Below, piece by piece: positions 6,212 through 14,330 of a DNA stretch of 64,000 bases. The stretch lies in the NCBI GenBank assembly GCA_900539115.1, contig UQAQ01000010.1, positions 21,000-84,999 of the forward strand, given 5' to 3'. The DNA comes from an uncultured Roseburia sp. Its GTDB lineage: Bacteria > Bacillota > Clostridia > Lachnospirales > Lachnospiraceae. The notes beneath the pieces are model-generated. The model was not told the DNA's origin, did not search any database, and was given only the letters and a program-made list of their open reading frames with translations. A program made the position numbers and the translations under genes. The stretch's first letter is position 1. Each line of letters starts with the position of its first letter.

Positions 6212-7939
6212 ATGAATACATTAGTTATCGTATTGATCGCAGCGGTTGTTTTATTTGCTGCCTACGTTTTGTATGGACGCTGGCTGGCAAACAAATGGGG
6301 GATTGACCCGAAATCAGAGACGCCTGCGGTAAAATTCAATGATGGAAAAGATTATGTACCTACCAATGGATGGACTGTGTTCAGCCACCAGTTTTCATCC
6401 ATCGCCGGTGCCGGTCCGGTCACGGGTGCAATCCAGGCAGCAGCCTTTGGGTGGCTTCCGGTTTTGCTCTGGGTATTGATCGGCGGTGTATTCTTTGGTG
6501 CGGTTACCGATTTTGGAGCCTTGTATGTATCCGTAAAAAATCAGGGAAAATCCATGGGAATGGTAATTGAAAAATACATAGGTAAATTTGGACGAAAAAT
6601 CTTCCTGCTTTTCTGCTGGCTGTTTACATTGATCGTAACAGCCGCATTTGCCGACATGGTTGCCGGAACATTCAATGCGTATTCGGTAGAACAGCCGGGA
6701 ACATTAGCAAAAGCCGCTGCGACAAACGGAGCAGCCGGTATGGTGTCAATAATGTTTATGGTATTTGCTGTTATCTTCGGACTGGTTCAGAAAAAATTCA
6801 ATTTGTCCGGTTGGAAAGAGGCCGTATTTGGTATCGTTTGCATCGTTCTTTCCTTTGTGATCGGTATGAATTGTCCATTGGAATTTAGCAAAGATACCTG
6901 GAGTTACATTACATTTGTATATATTTTCTTTGCTGCGGTACTTCCAATGTGGCTTTTGAAACAGCCTCGTGATTACATGACGACGTTTATGTTTATCGGA
7001 ATGATTGCGGGTGCAGTAATTGGTCTGTTTGTTGCTCATCCGAGCATGAATCTTCCGGTTTACACAGGATTCAATAATGAGACACTCGGTACGATGTTCC
7101 CAATCCTGTTTGTCACCGTTGCCTGTGGTGCGGTTTCCGGATTCCATAGTCTGGTTTCGTCCGGAACATCGTCAAAAACTGTGGAAAATGAAAAAGATAT
7201 GTTGAAAGTCGGATATGGTGCGATGGTGCTTGAGAGTCTGCTTGCGGTATTGGCACTTTGTGTCGCTGGTGCTGCGGCAAGTGCAGATGGAACACCGGCC
7301 GTCGGAACTCCATTCCAGATCTTTAGTCAGGGAGTAGCCGGATTTTTCGAAATGTTTGGCGTTCCGGTATATGTAGCAACCGTATTTATGACAATGTGTG
7401 TATCGGCACTTGCACTTACCAGTCTTGATGCCGTAGCACGTATCGGACGAATGAGTTTTCAGGAACTCTTCAGCGTCGATGATATGGAACATGCCGCTCC
7501 TTGGAGAAAATTATTTTGCAATACATACTTTGCTACGATCATTACGCTGGTATGTGGATTTGTGCTTACAAAAATCGGATATGCAAACATCTGGCCGTTG
7601 TTTGGTTCCGCAAACCAGTTGTTAAGTGCGTTGGTTCTTTTGACACTGTGCGTATTTACGAAAGTGACAGGACGAAGCAACAAGATGCTCTTTCCACCAC
7701 TTATCATCATGCTCTGTGTAACATTTACCGCCTTGGTACAGAGATTGATCGCTATGGTAAAAGCCATCGGAGAGGCAGCTTCTACGACAATCCCGGCAGG
7801 TGCCACAACTTGGAGCGAGGTATTTATTGCCAATGGATTGCAGCTCATCATTGCTGTTTTGCTTATCGTTCTGGGACTTACGATCGTCATCAATTCGATG
7901 AAGAGTTATGTCAACAGCAAGAAAAACAGTGAAGAGTAA
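6212..7939 (+). CDS. cstA: Carbon starvation protein CstA family transporter
   Basis: A 575-residue polytopic membrane protein of the CstA family. Characteristic signatures are YGRWLANKWGIDP, KDYVPTNGWTVFSHQFSSIA, GAGPVTGAIQAAAFGW and FHSLVSSGTSSKTVENEKD. Family members import peptides or pyruvate; which applies here cannot be decided. ATG 6212 follows GGAGG (6202-6206) at the right distance; an in-frame ATG at 6200 overlaps that site and is rejected. The gene is monocistronic, between the T-box leader and a terminator at 7959-7998. The T-box predicts that readthrough rises when charged leucine tRNA falls, consistent with peptide uptake to relieve amino acid shortage. Confidence 0.93.
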   Translation: MNTLVIVLIAAVVLFAAYVLYGRWLANKWGIDPKSETPAVKFNDGKDYVPTNGWTVFSHQFSSIAGAGPVTGAIQAAAFGWLPVLLWVLIGGVFFGAVTDFGALYVSVKNQGKSMGMVIEKYIGKFGRKIFLLFCWLFTLIVTAAFADMVAGTFNAYSVEQPGTLAKAAATNGAAGMVSIMFMVFAVIFGLVQKKFNLSGWKEAVFGIVCIVLSFVIGMNCPLEFSKDTWSYITFVYIFFAAVLPMWLLKQPRDYMTTFMFIGMIAGAVIGLFVAHPSMNLPVYTGFNNETLGTMFPILFVTVACGAVSGFHSLVSSGTSSKTVENEKDMLKVGYGAMVLESLLAVLALCVAGAAASADGTPAVGTPFQIFSQGVAGFFEMFGVPVYVATVFMTMCVSALALTSLDAVARIGRMSFQELFSVDDMEHAAPWRKLFCNTYFATIITLVCGFVLTKIGYANIWPLFGSANQLLSALVLLTLCVFTKVTGRSNKMLFPPLIIMLCVTFTALVQRLIAMVKAIGEAASTTIPAGATTWSEVFIANGLQLIIAVLLIVLGLTIVINSMKSYVNSKKNSEE

Positions 7940-7958
7940 ACAATATAAATAAGAAGAT

Positions 7959-7998
7959 AATCACTCTCTGTATTTGGGACAGAGGGTGATTTTTTTAT
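7959..7998 (+). terminator. Intrinsic terminator after cstA
   Basis: AATCACTCTCTGT pairs with ACAGAGGGTGATT around a seven-base loop, followed by a run of T residues. Confidence 0.85.
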
Positions 7999-8058
7999 TG
8001 TGGGGAACGAAAAACTGTGATATGCTAAAGATAACTATTTTAATAAGGGGAAAGCAAA

Positions 8059-9114
8059 ATGGAAGAACAACAAAAACCGCATAAACGAAGAGTACGTTAT
8101 TCGGGAAAATATCCAAAGAAATTTGAAGAAAAATATAAAGAATTACAGCCGGAAAAATATCAGGATACAATTGAACACGTTATCCGCAAAGGAAATACGC
8201 CGGCGGGAATGCATATTTCCATCATGGTGGAAGAGATTCTTGACTATTTGAAAATTCAGCCGGGGGAGATTGGTTTCGATGCGACGCTTGGCTATGGAGG
8301 CCATACGAAAGCGATGCTCGGCTGCCTGAACGGACAGGGACATATTTATGCTACAGATGTAGACCCGGAGGAATCCGCAAAGACCAAAGAACGTTTGAAG
8401 GCACTTGGGTATGGGGAGGACATCTTATCGATCCGTTTGCAGAATTTTTGCACCATTGATGAGATTGCGAAAGAAGTCGGGGGATTTGATTTTATCCTTG
8501 CCGACCTCGGTGTTTCCTCGATGCAGATTGACAATCCAAAGCGCGGATTTTCCTTTAAAGTGGATGGTCCGCTTGATCTGCGGTTGAATCAGAAAGAGGG
8601 AATCAGTGCGGCAGAACGATTGGCAAATATTAGCAAAGATGAACTGGCGGGAATGCTGTATGAAAATTCCGATGAACCGTATTGTGAAGAGATTGCCAAA
8701 GCCATCACAGATGAGATCCGGAGAGGGCACGCCATCGATACAACGACAAAATTGCGGGAGATTATCGAAAAGACGTTGGATTTTCTGCCGGAGAAAGAGA
8801 AAAAAGACACGATAAAAAAGACATGCCAACGTACCTTTCAGGCACTTCGCATCGACGTAAACCACGAGTTTGAAGTGCTGTATGAATTTATGGAAAAACT
8901 GCCGGATGCGCTTAAGCCGGGAGGACGTGTCGCGATTCTTACGTTCCATTCGGGCGAGGACAGACTGGTGAAAAAGGCATTGAAAGAAGGTTACAAAGCG
9001 GGAATTTACAGTGAGTATTCCAAGGATGTCATACGCCCTTCGGCAAAAGAATGTGCGCAGAATGGGCGTGCCCGTTCGACGAAAATGCGTTACGCGAGAA
9101 AAGGAGATTTGTAA
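8059..9114 (+). CDS. rsmH: RsmH-like 16S rRNA m4C1402 methyltransferase, N-extended type
   Basis: A 351-residue member of the MraW/RsmH family. Motifs: GMHISIMVEEIL (substrate region), DATLGYGGHTKAML (SAM motif I), ILADLGVSSMQID, and the C-terminal LTFHSGEDRLVK and NGRARSTKMRYA. RsmH N4-methylates C1402 in the 16S rRNA decoding centre using SAM. A basic N-terminal extension of about 45 residues precedes the usual start. Standard rsmH sits at the head of the division/cell wall cluster; this one does not, so the genome probably carries a second copy. The DUF1294 gene begins 1 bp after the stop codon. An AAGGGGAAAG ribosome binding site precedes ATG 8059. Confidence 0.88.
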   Translation: MEEQQKPHKRRVRYSGKYPKKFEEKYKELQPEKYQDTIEHVIRKGNTPAGMHISIMVEEILDYLKIQPGEIGFDATLGYGGHTKAMLGCLNGQGHIYATDVDPEESAKTKERLKALGYGEDILSIRLQNFCTIDEIAKEVGGFDFILADLGVSSMQIDNPKRGFSFKVDGPLDLRLNQKEGISAAERLANISKDELAGMLYENSDEPYCEEIAKAITDEIRRGHAIDTTTKLREIIEKTLDFLPEKEKKDTIKKTCQRTFQALRIDVNHEFEVLYEFMEKLPDALKPGGRVAILTFHSGEDRLVKKALKEGYKAGIYSEYSKDVIRPSAKECAQNGRARSTKMRYARKGDL

Positions 9115-9115
9115 A

Positions 9116-9382
9116 ATGCTGGAAAAAAGCGTATTAATTTACCTATTAATCAATGTTTTGGTCTGTATTTTATATGGGATTGACAAGTGGAAAGCGGTGC
9201 ATCACAGATGGAGAATACCGGAGTCGACATTGATGCTGTCCGCTGTTTTCGGTGTGTTTGGTGCTTTTATAGGAATGCATTGGTTTCATCATAAGACCCA
9301 TAAACCGAAATTTTATATCGGCGTTCCGGTTATATTTGTGCTGGAATTACTCTGTATTATCGGTCTATTTGTGTGGAAATAA
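9116..9382 (+). CDS. DUF1294 small membrane protein
   Basis: An 88-residue protein with three hydrophobic segments and the DUF1294 signature: YGIDKWKAVHHRWRIPE followed by HHKTHKPKF. No function is established for the family. ATG 9116 overlaps the end of rsmH closely and has AAAGGAGATTTG upstream, the ribosome binding site lying inside the rsmH coding region, so the two are translationally linked. Frame positions further upstream would require reading into rsmH and lack a site. Confidence 0.85.
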   Translation: MLEKSVLIYLLINVLVCILYGIDKWKAVHHRWRIPESTLMLSAVFGVFGAFIGMHWFHHKTHKPKFYIGVPVIFVLELLCIIGLFVWK

Positions 9383-9437
9383 TCGTTATCTTCCAAGGCT
9401 GTTGTGACGATATATAATGAAAGAAAGAGGGGATTGT

Positions 9438-10016
9438 ATGCAGATCAAGGAAGCAAGAGGAATTTATCAAAGCCAGATTAAATCTTACAGCAAAACGGCT
9501 TCGGAATTGAGACAAAAGCAAAAAGAACTGGAAAAAAAGATCAAAGAAACACCGAATGGAAAAGTAGTTTATGAAAATGAGGCAGTTTCGTTGGAATTGT
9601 CGTTAAATGCTGTTGAGAAAAAGCAGAATGAATACCGGGATTACATGGAAAAAGTGATGGATAAGCGGACCAATGTCGAGATGCTTGTATCGACGGAGCA
9701 GCAGACCGATTCCATGAAGGAAGCTGCGGAAGAACAGATGAAGATTCTCGAAGTGGCGAGACGGCTTATGAAAGGAGCAAAAGTTCCGCAGGCGGATGAG
9801 ATGAAACTGATGAAATTTGACAGTGGTTTGTATCAGATGGCAAAAAACATCGGTGCGATGGTACAGAAGGAAAAACAAGAAAAATACGATTCTCTCTGGG
9901 ATGAGGAAGAGGAGAACGATGCACAGGATCCGAATGAAGTGGCAGACTCTGCAGAGGCACCGGTGGGGGCACCGGATACCGTGTCGGCGGAAATGACAGC
10001 AGGCACGGCGGAGTAA
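9438..10016 (+). CDS. Coiled-coil protein of unknown function
   Basis: A soluble 192-residue protein. Residues 1-90 form an amphipathic coiled coil (KTASELRQKQKELEKKIKE, LNAVEKKQNEYRDYMEKVM), 90-145 are helical (MKILEVARRLMKGAKVP), and the tail from about 150 is acidic and Ala/Pro-rich (DEEEENDAQDPNE), likely disordered. There is no signal peptide or membrane segment. I recognise no named family; similar small coiled-coil proteins occur in Lachnospiraceae. ATG 9438 follows AGAGGGGATTGT. It stands alone between DUF1294 and the TetR unit. A scaffold or flagellar/secretion accessory role is possible but unsupported. Confidence 0.7.
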   Translation: MQIKEARGIYQSQIKSYSKTASELRQKQKELEKKIKETPNGKVVYENEAVSLELSLNAVEKKQNEYRDYMEKVMDKRTNVEMLVSTEQQTDSMKEAAEEQMKILEVARRLMKGAKVPQADEMKLMKFDSGLYQMAKNIGAMVQKEKQEKYDSLWDEEEENDAQDPNEVADSAEAPVGAPDTVSAEMTAGTAE

Positions 10017-10046
10017 CGATGAGAAATGGAATAATAAAATATAGAA

Positions 10047-10081
10047 TCCCTCTTGACAAAGAGGGACTTGCATGGTAACAT
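10047..10081 (+). promoter_or_regulatory. TetR-gene promoter with a palindrome across the -35 box
   Basis: TTGACA (10053-10058) and TAACAT (10076-10081) have 17-bp spacing. The -35 box lies in the middle of a perfect inverted repeat, TCCCTCTT-gaca-AAGAGGGA (10047-10066), and the -10 overlaps the TetR-type operator. Confidence 0.65.
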
Positions 10082-10094
10082 AACAGCGTTATGT
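10078..10094. promoter_or_regulatory. Palindromic operator, copy 1 (autoregulation)
   Basis: ACATAAC-agc-GTTATGT has perfect 7-bp arms and overlaps the -10 box of the regulator gene. The same arms recur at 10802-10818. Confidence 0.8.
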
Positions 10095-10114
10095 GAAACA
10101 AAAAGAAAGCAGGG

Positions 10115-10762
10115 ATGGAATTGGCAAAAGAAGTGAAAAGTGGAGAAACCAGGCAGCTGTTACTGCAGTGTGCGAAAAAAGAATTTATGGAAAAAGGATA
10201 TTCCAAAGCTTCTTTACGTTCTATCTGCAAAGAGGCCGGAGTTACGACGGGTGCGTTGTATTTTTTCTTTCAGGACAAAGATGATCTGTTCTGCAGTCTC
10301 GTTTCGGACAGTCTGATGCGGATTATGGAACTGATAAAAGAACATCAGCAGTTCGAAGAAAATGAGGCGAAAGAGGAAATCCTTTCCAGCAACCATGACA
10401 TGGAAAGCGAGAGGATTCTGGTGGAGGTGCTCGTGCATGAGATGTATCAGAATCGTGATGAGATGCTTTTGCTCGTAAATGGTGCGCAGGGGTCTTCACT
10501 GGAAAATGCAGTAGACCGGATCATCGATGAGATGGATGCACACAATCTGCACCTTGCCCGGGCAACGTGTCAAGAACTCGACATTCCGATGCTGGAAGAA
10601 AACCTGGTTCATTGGATGTCACACAATCAGATCGATATGTTTTTGTATATGTTAAAGCATATTGAGACAGAAGCACAGGCATTGGCCTTTGGCAGGCAGG
10701 CGATGACTTATCTGGTAACCGGATGGTTTGCACTTTTTGGTGTAGATCTGTCAGAAAAGTAG
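10115..10762 (+). CDS. TetR-family transcriptional repressor
   Basis: A 215-residue protein with an N-terminal TetR DNA-binding domain: TRQLLLQCAKKEFMEKGYSK, then the recognition helix in AGVTTGALYFFFQDKDDLF (about residues 42-60). The C-terminal ligand and dimer domain is family-variable. The gene is flanked by two near-identical palindromes (10078-10094 and 10802-10818), one over its own -10 region and one in front of the ABC ATPase gene. It most likely represses itself and the transporter and is released by an unknown inducer, perhaps a compound the transporter handles or an envelope stress signal. Confidence 0.9.
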   Translation: MELAKEVKSGETRQLLLQCAKKEFMEKGYSKASLRSICKEAGVTTGALYFFFQDKDDLFCSLVSDSLMRIMELIKEHQQFEENEAKEEILSSNHDMESERILVEVLVHEMYQNRDEMLLLVNGAQGSSLENAVDRIIDEMDAHNLHLARATCQELDIPMLEENLVHWMSHNQIDMFLYMLKHIETEAQALAFGRQAMTYLVTGWFALFGVDLSEK

Positions 10763-10786
10763 GCTTTATTGATGAGAATAAAGCCT
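10761..10786 (+). other. Perfect 10-bp hairpin overlapping the TetR stop codon
   Basis: AGGCTTTATT-gatgag-AATAAAGCCT begins inside the TetR stop codon. Only A/T-mixed sequence follows, so it is a weak or factor-assisted terminator at best. It separates the regulator from the ABC unit. Confidence 0.5.
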
Positions 10787-10801
10787 ATAAAAATGAGATG
10801 A

Positions 10802-10818
10802 ACATAACGGTGTTATGT
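10802..10818. promoter_or_regulatory. Palindromic operator, copy 2 (ABC transporter)
   Basis: ACATAAC-ggt-GTTATGT, with the same arms as the copy upstream of the TetR gene and only the 3-bp centre different. It lies 19 bp before the ATPase start codon. Confidence 0.8.
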
Positions 10819-10836
10819 GATGAAATGGAGGAAATT

Positions 10837-11538
10837 ATGTATCTGCAATTAGAAAATGTGAAAAAAAGTTATGGCGAAGAGGGGAGTTATGTGGAGGTAT
10901 TAAAAGGTATTACGACAGGTGTAGAACAGGGAGAAATGTGTGTCATCCAGGGAACTTCCGGTTCCGGAAAATCGACCCTTTTAAACTGCATCGGAGGACT
11001 GGATACGATGAATTCCGGTTCTATCTGTGTGGATGGGATCGAACTTGGCGGCATGAAAAATGAAGAACTGTTAGAGTACCGCAGAGCCAATCTGGGATTT
11101 ATTTTCCAGTTTTACAATCTTGTGCCGAACCTTACGATCCGCGAAAATATACAGGTCTGTGAGTATTTGACAAAGAATCCGCTTTCAGTCGATGAATTGA
11201 TCGATGCTCTCGGGCTTACGGAACATCAGAATAAATTTCCATTTCAATTGTCCGGAGGACAGCAGCAGAGATGTGCGATCGCGCGGGCCCTTGTGAAAAA
11301 TCCGAAACTGCTTTTGTGTGACGAACCGACGGGAGCGCTGGATTCGAAGACGTCAAGAGATATCCTCGTATTGCTGGAAGAAATTAATGCAAGATACGGG
11401 ACCACGATGCTGATCGTTACCCACAATAACAGCATCAAAGATATGGTTCACCGTGTAATCTATCTGAAAGACGGGGAAGTCCGTAAAGAATATGAAAATG
11501 AAGTCAGAGTACCGGCAAAGGATTTGGAGGATTTATAA
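10837..11538 (+). CDS. MacB/LolD-type ABC transporter ATPase
   Basis: A 233-residue nucleotide-binding protein. Walker A is GTSGSGKST, the Q-loop is FQFYNL, the signature is LSGGQQQR, Walker B is LLLCDEPTGALD, and the switch histidine is in IVTHNN. The sequence CDEPTGALDSKTS is typical of the MacB/FtsE/BceA-like group that pairs with FtsX-type permeases. ATG 10837 follows GGAGG. Its stop overlaps the permease start (TAATG), so the two are translated together. The upstream operator indicates TetR control. Confidence 0.93.
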   Translation: MYLQLENVKKSYGEEGSYVEVLKGITTGVEQGEMCVIQGTSGSGKSTLLNCIGGLDTMNSGSICVDGIELGGMKNEELLEYRRANLGFIFQFYNLVPNLTIRENIQVCEYLTKNPLSVDELIDALGLTEHQNKFPFQLSGGQQQRCAIARALVKNPKLLLCDEPTGALDSKTSRDILVLLEEINARYGTTMLIVTHNNSIKDMVHRVIYLKDGEVRKEYENEVRVPAKDLEDL

Positions 11539-14261
11539 TGCAGAAGATATTGAGAAAAAGGGTGCTTCGTGATCTGAAGAAAAATGCGTTCCGCTATGCG
11601 GCGCTGGGATGCCTGATCATTCTTTGTATGTATCTTATCATCTCCCTTGTGGGAGCGGGCGAGACGATCGTGCGTGGAGTGGAAGAAAGTGCAGAGGAAA
11701 ATCAGATGGAAGACGGACAGTTTACCTGTTTTGCCCCATTGTCCCAAAAAGATATGGAAAAGATCCGGAATAACAATGTGCAGCTGGAAAAGATGTTTTA
11801 TCTGGATTATACGGTAGGAGATACGACATTGCGTGTGTTTAAAGACCGCGAGTCTATCAATAAAGTGGTTGTCAGTGAAGGAAAAAAGGCAGAAAACGCG
11901 GATGAACTGGTACTTGAAAAACGCTATGCCGCAAAAAATGAGGTGTCCCTCGGGGACGAAATTCAGTTGGGAGACCAGAGTTTTACTGTGGCAGGAATCG
12001 GTTCTTCGCCGGATTACGATGCTCCTTATAAAAATCTGTCGGATACGATCGTGGACAGTAAAAATTTTGGAACCGTGTTTGTGACAAAAGAAGCGTATGA
12101 TGATTTAAAGAAGGCAGGAAAGGCGGCCCAGTCGGAAGAATATCTGTATGCCTACCGCCTGCAAAAGGATATGACGGACGAAAAAGTGCGTGACCTGTTA
12201 AAGACCTTTAAGATCGATGAAGAGGCAGTTCAGGATGACTATTTTCAGGAATACTGGGACCGCACGGGGGGACAGCTCGATGACATGCAAAGTGGAGTCA
12301 AAGATCTAAAAAAAGGGGCCGAGGAGCTGTATCAGGGACTTCGTAAGCTGAATCGTTATAAAAACGATCTCAATATGGCACCAAAGACGATTTTTGACAA
12401 TGCGCTTGAACAGGCGCAGAAGTCATTGCAGGAAAATGGCTTTGATGTCACATTGACAGAAGACAATTTTGAGAGCGAGATCCGGAAAATCGTAGACGAT
12501 AAAGATGGGGTGATGGCACTTACGTTGTCCGATGCGCTGGATGAATTGAAGGCGTTGAAGACGTATAAAGATAGTGTAGAAGAGTATACCGATGGTGTGC
12601 AGGAAGCCAAAGATGGAGCAGAAGAATTGAAAGAGGGCGTAAGTGACCTGAAAGAGGGAACCGATGACTACCTCGAGGATATCGACACCCGCCTTGCGAA
12701 TATGGAAAGTTTTGTAAAATGCGACGAAAACATAAGAACACTTGCATCGGTGGATGACCAGCAGATCAATATTTCCGCCGGTGTCATATTCGGTGTGATC
12801 ATCCTCGTTTTGCTGGCCTATGTCATCTCTGTATTTGTCGTTCATAATATAGAAAAAGAAAGTTCGATTATTGGAACGCTGTATGCGCTCGGCGTGAGGA
12901 GAAGAGATCTGATGTTTCATTATCTGTCATTGCCGGTCATTATTACGACGGTGGCGGGAATCCTTGGATTTTTGGCAGGAATCAGTTCGCTGGGAATCCC
13001 GAGTCAGATGCAGGACTGCATTACCTATTATTCGGTGCCGCCGCTGGATGTGATCGTGCCGTCGTATTTAATCGTGTACGGAATTGTCATGCCGCCGATC
13101 GTGTCAACCATTGTCAATGCAATCGTAATCCGGAAAAAATTGTCGCATACAGCATTGTCACTCATGCGCAATGAGACGAAAAAACAACATATGAGTAAAC
13201 TGCGTCTGCACGAGATGAAGTTTGAAAAAATGTTCCGTATCCGCCAGATGGTGCGCGAGGCAAGAGCAGGAATTACGGTGTTTTTTGGAATGTTTATCGC
13301 GCTTTTGTGCATGATGATCAGCTTGAACTGTTATGAACTGTGTGTACATGTGCGTGACAGCAACATTGCAGACACCAAATACGAATATATGTATACCCTC
13401 AAATACCCGGAAAAAGAAGTACCGCAAAAGGCAAGTCCGGCGTATGCGAAGACGTTGAAAAAGGAAATTTATGGGTATAACTGGGATGTGACGGTGCTCG
13501 GAATTGTGGAAGGAAATCCGTATTTTGACCTGACACTTACGAAGGGAAAAGGGACGGTTGTTGTCTCGTCCGCGATGGCACAGAAGTATGACTTGAAAGA
13601 GGGCGATACCTTCGTGCTCAACGACGAAGAAGAGGGCAATAAATATGCCTTTGAGGTAACAGGAATCTGCGAGTACGCGCCGGCATTTTATGTCTTTATG
13701 GATCTCGAAAGTGCGAGAGATCTGTTTGGCGAGTCGGATGACTTTTACAATGTACTGTTTTCCGATGAAGCGCTGGATATCCCGGCAGGCCGGCTGTATG
13801 CGACAACAACGAAACAGGATATCGAAAAATCAGCGAGCATTTTTGTAAATCAGATGCAGAGCATGATCATCACGATCAATGTCGTGTCAACCTTAATCTT
13901 TATCATCGTTATGTATCTGATGATGAAAGTCATGATTGACCGCTCCGCATACAGCATTTCGCTGATGAAAGTATTTGGATTCCGCGATAGGGAAGTACGA
14001 AAATTGTACCTGAATGGAAACTTTTATATCATTTTGGCAGGAACCGTGATCCACATCCCGCTTACGAAAGCCATTATGGATTTCTTGTATCCGAGATATA
14101 TGGTAAGCAATATTTCTACTGCGCTGGAGCTGTCATTTGAACCATGGCTGTATGTGGCGCTTGTCGTTCTCATCTTTGTCTGCTATTTTGCCATCAACCG
14201 TGTTCTGGTAGGCAGATTGAAGAAAATGATTCCGGCAGAAGTACTGAAAAATAGAGAATAA
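11538..14261 (+). CDS. FtsX-like ABC permease with long extracellular coiled coil
   Basis: A 907-residue permease. One transmembrane helix near residues 18-40 is followed by a MacB-like extracytoplasmic domain, then a coiled-coil stretch (about 250-400) with repeats such as VKDLKKGAEELYQG and EAKDGAEELKEGVSDLKEG. Three helices follow (about 413-535), a second extracellular domain, and a final three-helix FtsX bundle with the GFRDREVRKLYL loop. Ten-helix FtsX permeases of this size in Firmicutes act in peptide or lipid export or in antimicrobial peptide sensing. The substrate is unknown. It forms a complete transporter with the upstream ATPase. Confidence 0.9.
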   Translation: MQKILRKRVLRDLKKNAFRYAALGCLIILCMYLIISLVGAGETIVRGVEESAEENQMEDGQFTCFAPLSQKDMEKIRNNNVQLEKMFYLDYTVGDTTLRVFKDRESINKVVVSEGKKAENADELVLEKRYAAKNEVSLGDEIQLGDQSFTVAGIGSSPDYDAPYKNLSDTIVDSKNFGTVFVTKEAYDDLKKAGKAAQSEEYLYAYRLQKDMTDEKVRDLLKTFKIDEEAVQDDYFQEYWDRTGGQLDDMQSGVKDLKKGAEELYQGLRKLNRYKNDLNMAPKTIFDNALEQAQKSLQENGFDVTLTEDNFESEIRKIVDDKDGVMALTLSDALDELKALKTYKDSVEEYTDGVQEAKDGAEELKEGVSDLKEGTDDYLEDIDTRLANMESFVKCDENIRTLASVDDQQINISAGVIFGVIILVLLAYVISVFVVHNIEKESSIIGTLYALGVRRRDLMFHYLSLPVIITTVAGILGFLAGISSLGIPSQMQDCITYYSVPPLDVIVPSYLIVYGIVMPPIVSTIVNAIVIRKKLSHTALSLMRNETKKQHMSKLRLHEMKFEKMFRIRQMVREARAGITVFFGMFIALLCMMISLNCYELCVHVRDSNIADTKYEYMYTLKYPEKEVPQKASPAYAKTLKKEIYGYNWDVTVLGIVEGNPYFDLTLTKGKGTVVVSSAMAQKYDLKEGDTFVLNDEEEGNKYAFEVTGICEYAPAFYVFMDLESARDLFGESDDFYNVLFSDEALDIPAGRLYATTTKQDIEKSASIFVNQMQSMIITINVVSTLIFIIVMYLMMKVMIDRSAYSISLMKVFGFRDREVRKLYLNGNFYIILAGTVIHIPLTKAIMDFLYPRYMVSNISTALELSFEPWLYVALVVLIFVCYFAINRVLVGRLKKMIPAEVLKNRE

Positions 14262-14266
14262 TTGTA

Positions 14267-14295
14267 TTGTAATCATTGCCTAAATATAGTATAAT
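14267..14295 (+). promoter_or_regulatory. Promoter of the Ig-like secreted protein
   Basis: TTGTAA (14267-14272) and TATAAT (14290-14295) with 17-bp spacing. Confidence 0.65.
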
Positions 14296-14330
14296 CAAAA
14301 TATAAAAAATATTTCACTTAGGAGGCAATG

